A DNA stretch of 64,000 nt from Paramacrobiotus metropolitanus. Its lineage: Eukaryota > Tardigrada > Eutardigrada > Parachela > Macrobiotidae. The notes under the pieces are model-generated. The model worked only from the letters and a program-made list of their open reading frames with translations, did not search any database and was not told the origin of the DNA. Where the stretch lies: positions 248,001 through 312,000 of the forward strand of contig NW_026570232.1 in NCBI RefSeq assembly GCF_019649055.1, given 5' to 3'. Positions 61,601-64,000 of this stretch are shown here, piece by piece; position 1 is the stretch's first letter, and every line of letters starts with the position of its first letter. Both the position numbers and the translations under genes were made by a program.

Positions 61601-63560
61601 GAAATTTTAAAAACGGAACATGGATAAACAAAGCCATGCAAAGAAATGCAGACTTTAATACGAGCATCAGTAAACTGGGGGAATTCCCTTCGTACTTGTC
61701 GGCATTTCCGTCGCCGGAAAGGTCATCCAGCAGTTTATGAATTATGTGAAGCGCTTGCTCGTATTCTCCCCGTCGGCGATGTATAAGTGCAATTCGGGAC
61801 AACACAAATGCTGCAAATCAACATTTTGTGTTAACTATGCCAACTAAAACACTCCCCATGCCTCATACTTTGTTCATCCTTTGATGTAGAAGTGTACAGT
61901 TCCGTGTAAATCTTGATTGCTTCGTTGAACTTGTGATTCATAGCCAAAATTTCCGCGTAGTACCAGTTTATCTGTTAATAAAAAAATCAAACTTACCTTC
62001 ACAAACAATACTTAATTATTTGAGGTTTTTGTTATAAAGCTTGCAAAATATGCGCAATGCAGCATAATGTCCACCTTGAACAACAGCGGGTTTATCAAAG
62101 CATTTTTATCCTTCGGATTCCACTCAGGGAGATCCTGTAAACTGCGGCGAAGTTTGTCCATTTGCTTCATCTTTTCCAGAGCCTAAAATGTGTTCGGTTT
62201 ACAGTATATAAATGCGGATCCGGCTGATTATACCCCGCCCACGTCAAAAACGCATAACCTCATAATTTCTTCTTACTAATTAACCAGAGCATGCATTTCA
62301 CTTGCTATCTGTTATGTAAAAAGGTCAACTAGCTCTTGAATCAACAGACCTGTGGATACAGGTTTCTGGCAGCCAACAGAACAGCTTCGTCAAGAAGGGA
62401 ACGGATGTCTTGTTCCAAGCGTCGAAACCGACTCAGTGCGCTATCAAGCAGTCAAAACAGTATTCTCGTTGTATTCAGATATTTCAGTGCGTTTACTGTA
62501 CTTGATATTTTCAGAATCACAATATCTTATCACAAATTAATGAATATGATCTGGACATGGTACGCTAGCGGCCTTCTCTGCTGTCACCTTTTGGATGGAA
62601 TATCATCGTCAGCGGGATCCAACGGAGGCACGAGGATCGGGGTTGCCGATGAGTGCCGTCCGCTTGGACTTCCCATGCCGGAACTGGCACTGCTTCGATT
62701 ACCTACATCAGTACGTTTACGTCAGGTCAAATGTTGCAAATGCGAACACAGAATGACAAGGAATTCTTTACTTTTTGCAGAGTATCCAACACCTCGAATG
62801 GAAGAAGCTGGTCGAAAATCCTGTAATTCAAAAAGGTCAAATTCATATATTATAAGATGTGCCAGTATGAGTTATAGAAGCAGAGATCATAGGTACGTAC
62901 ATTACGACTTCCGGCGGACAGACGAGCGGTGCTGGTAGGGCGAGCAATAGTCCTGCCCTAAATGGGGATGTCAGCAAAATTTAAACAGGCAACAGCAGTC
63001 CACTTTTAAAGGATTTACCAAATTAAAAATGGTTGATATGGATAAACTGGATGGGTGGGCAATGGGCACACAATAAAAAAAGCGGTAACACAAAACGTAA
63101 TGCTTGTGACTTATTATTTCCGGCCAGTTTCCTCAGCTCAAATAAACATCATTGCTTATCAGCGCAGATACAGCCGTTATTAGTAGAAATGTGCTTAAGT
63201 ACAGCACTTATTTTTTTGACGAAAATCCTAGCAACACACCCAGTTATAAAAAAAGCAGCCTTGGTAAATACTTATTGCTCACCGTCTGAACTCCTAGACG
63301 AGACCCCGAAGCAGTCGCAGTTCTACTGGGCATTGCAGATCCACTTTTCCGTCGTTCACCATAGCTGCTCTGAATGGATCGTTGTAAAACGGCATCCTCC
63401 AACAAATCCTAAAATTAATGTTCTCCGCTTCTGCTCCCATGCTCAAAGCGGTAACTTGTGGATGTTTTACCTTTTCCGTGCTGAACAACGATGCGTCTTC
63501 GTAGCCTTCATAGAGATCGTCATAATCGTCCTGAACATTCAAGCTGCTCTTTGTAGACAT
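58646..63560 (-). CDS. IFT88: intraflagellar transport protein IFT88 (TPR protein, IFT-B core)
   Basis: About 19 minus-strand exons. The first (63560-63471) reads DDYDDLYEGYEDA, as at the start of vertebrate IFT88; the next (63408-63283) reads DLLEDAVLQRSIQSSYG. TPR helices follow: INWYYAEILAMNHKFNEAIK (61971-61869), EKYIRTAAQLVANLDEDVVA, KAWTYMKQNQFNKTIEIL, CTNMGCMEYANGDFTAALQ, AVFLKLNAAHRQRPTVLYQI, AFNWLQQVFTLHPHEP, FSVLNWLGRFFVASQFPEKA, PKWSLLVAGAMRRAGHLTDA and CLKILIRICQETHAP (59192-58875). The last exon (58755-58646) ends DLNVDDILPGLKR. IFT88 is an IFT-B1 core subunit needed to build cilia, so the animal makes at least sensory cilia. One junction (exon ending near 61690 to the exon starting near 61601) is out of phase by one base at a CCCCC run; all others I checked agree. 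Confidence 0.95.
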
Positions 63561-63826
63561 CGCTGAGTTGTGCAAAATACTGTTTGTTGTATTGAGTGAA
63601 TTTCGCGAACGTTTATACGGAACCGTTACTTTTTCAGTCGCCAGAAATTTTAATCCGTGAACACTGTATCATATCATTACCACGATTATCATGAGCAATT
63701 AAAACACGATGGAAGTGTGTTGTAACGAGTTTTTCAGCTCGCTCGGAACTCAATCGACAACAAGGACTTTACTGGAGCTTTTAATGTTTCCGTACAGAGC
63801 TCCGTGTTCACATCGCAACCGGGGGC
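63561..63826. promoter_or_regulatory. divergent promoter of IFT88 and the right-edge gene
   Basis: Only 266 nt separate the IFT88 ATG from the ATG of the next gene on the other strand. I looked for an X-box (RFX site), expected at ciliary genes: GTTTATACGGAACCGTTAC near 63609 has a loose palindromic look but is not a clear match. Confidence 0.45.
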
Positions 63827-64000
63827 ATGGAAGAATCGCTCAATACCAATTCTCACTTGCACTACCTAGGTGCAGCCTTCCAGCACAGGATGAACACATC
63901 CTGTAGTGCAGCTAAACGGGAACTGCTTATACGCTTACCCTGCGGGCTGCACCTGTACGTAATAGCAGTACCACAAGTAAGTATTCATGTCCATATCACA
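63827..64000 (+). CDS. first exon of an unrecognised gene, cut by the window edge
   Basis: An ATG at 63827 opens 50 codons up to a strong donor (CAA|GTAAGT) at 63976/63977. The peptide starts MEESLNTNSHLHYLGAAFQH and ends LIRLPCGLHLYVIAVPQ. A second ATG at 63709 opens another frame, which stops at 63906; it could be a leader or an alternative start. The consensus donor and the position head to head with IFT88 support a real gene. No family is recognisable from 50 residues. Confidence 0.45.
   Translation, partial: MEESLNTNSHLHYLGAAFQHRMNTSCSAAKRELLIRLPCGLHLYVIAVPQVSIHVHIT

Noticed and set aside
1-64000. CRISPR arrays, prophage or bacterial defence genes, complete transposons, tRNA or rRNA genes
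   Set aside because: No regularly spaced repeats, transposase motifs or terminal inverted repeats with target duplications were seen, and no convincing tRNA T-loop/anticodon arrangement was found by eye; a covariance-model scan would be needed to exclude tRNAs.

Overview
The window is nuclear DNA of an animal. Nearly every gene is split by GT-AG introns, most of them short (the smallest I could place is about 57 nt), and the products belong to animal families: HPS4, KIBRA, RECQL5, SLC39A9/ZIP9, ARIH1, CRIPT, NUP214, a NALCN-channel auxiliary factor (NALF) and IFT88. Gene spacing of roughly 0.3-3 kb and the AT-rich spacers suggest a compact invertebrate genome. A tardigrade-like genome would fit, but I cannot fix the phylum from the sequence alone.

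Layout. HPS4 (+, 30-2380); KIBRA/WWC (+, 4038-18781, with a 6.9 kb intron between its two WW domains); RECQL5 (-, 19202-23078), tail to tail with KIBRA; eIF1 (+, 24150-24572); ZIP9 (+, 25276-27193); an unrecognised basic protein (-, 27460-29569) and a short unrecognised membrane-type ORF (-, 29730-30106); eIF5 (+, 33187-35459); ARIH1 (+, 36489-38944); CRIPT (-, 39911-40975), head to head with NUP214 (+, 41585-47868); secreted RNase T2 (+, 49370-51194); NALF (-, 52031-56505); IFT88 (-, 58646-63560), head to head with the first exon of an unrecognised gene that runs off the right edge (+, from 63827). There is no operon logic. The only functional neighbours are eIF1 and eIF5, opposing factors in start-codon selection that lie 9 kb apart. 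eIF5 has a short weak-context upstream ORF, the layout known for eIF5 feedback control.

Oddities. RECQL5 appears to use a 24-nt exon and a 6-nt microexon, with a strong hairpin in the intron just before the 6-nt exon. RECQL5 and ARIH1 each lack a conserved internal stretch. Single-base frame breaks, several at homopolymers, interrupt otherwise conserved proteins (KIBRA 3' end, RECQL5, the 27-29 kb gene, ARIH1 3' end, NUP214, possibly IFT88). Because so many essential genes are affected, uncorrected assembly indels are the simplest explanation. Exon limits were set by eye from splice consensus, reading phase and remembered family alignments; none has been tested against transcripts. I found no bacterial-type system, CRISPR array, provirus or complete transposon.
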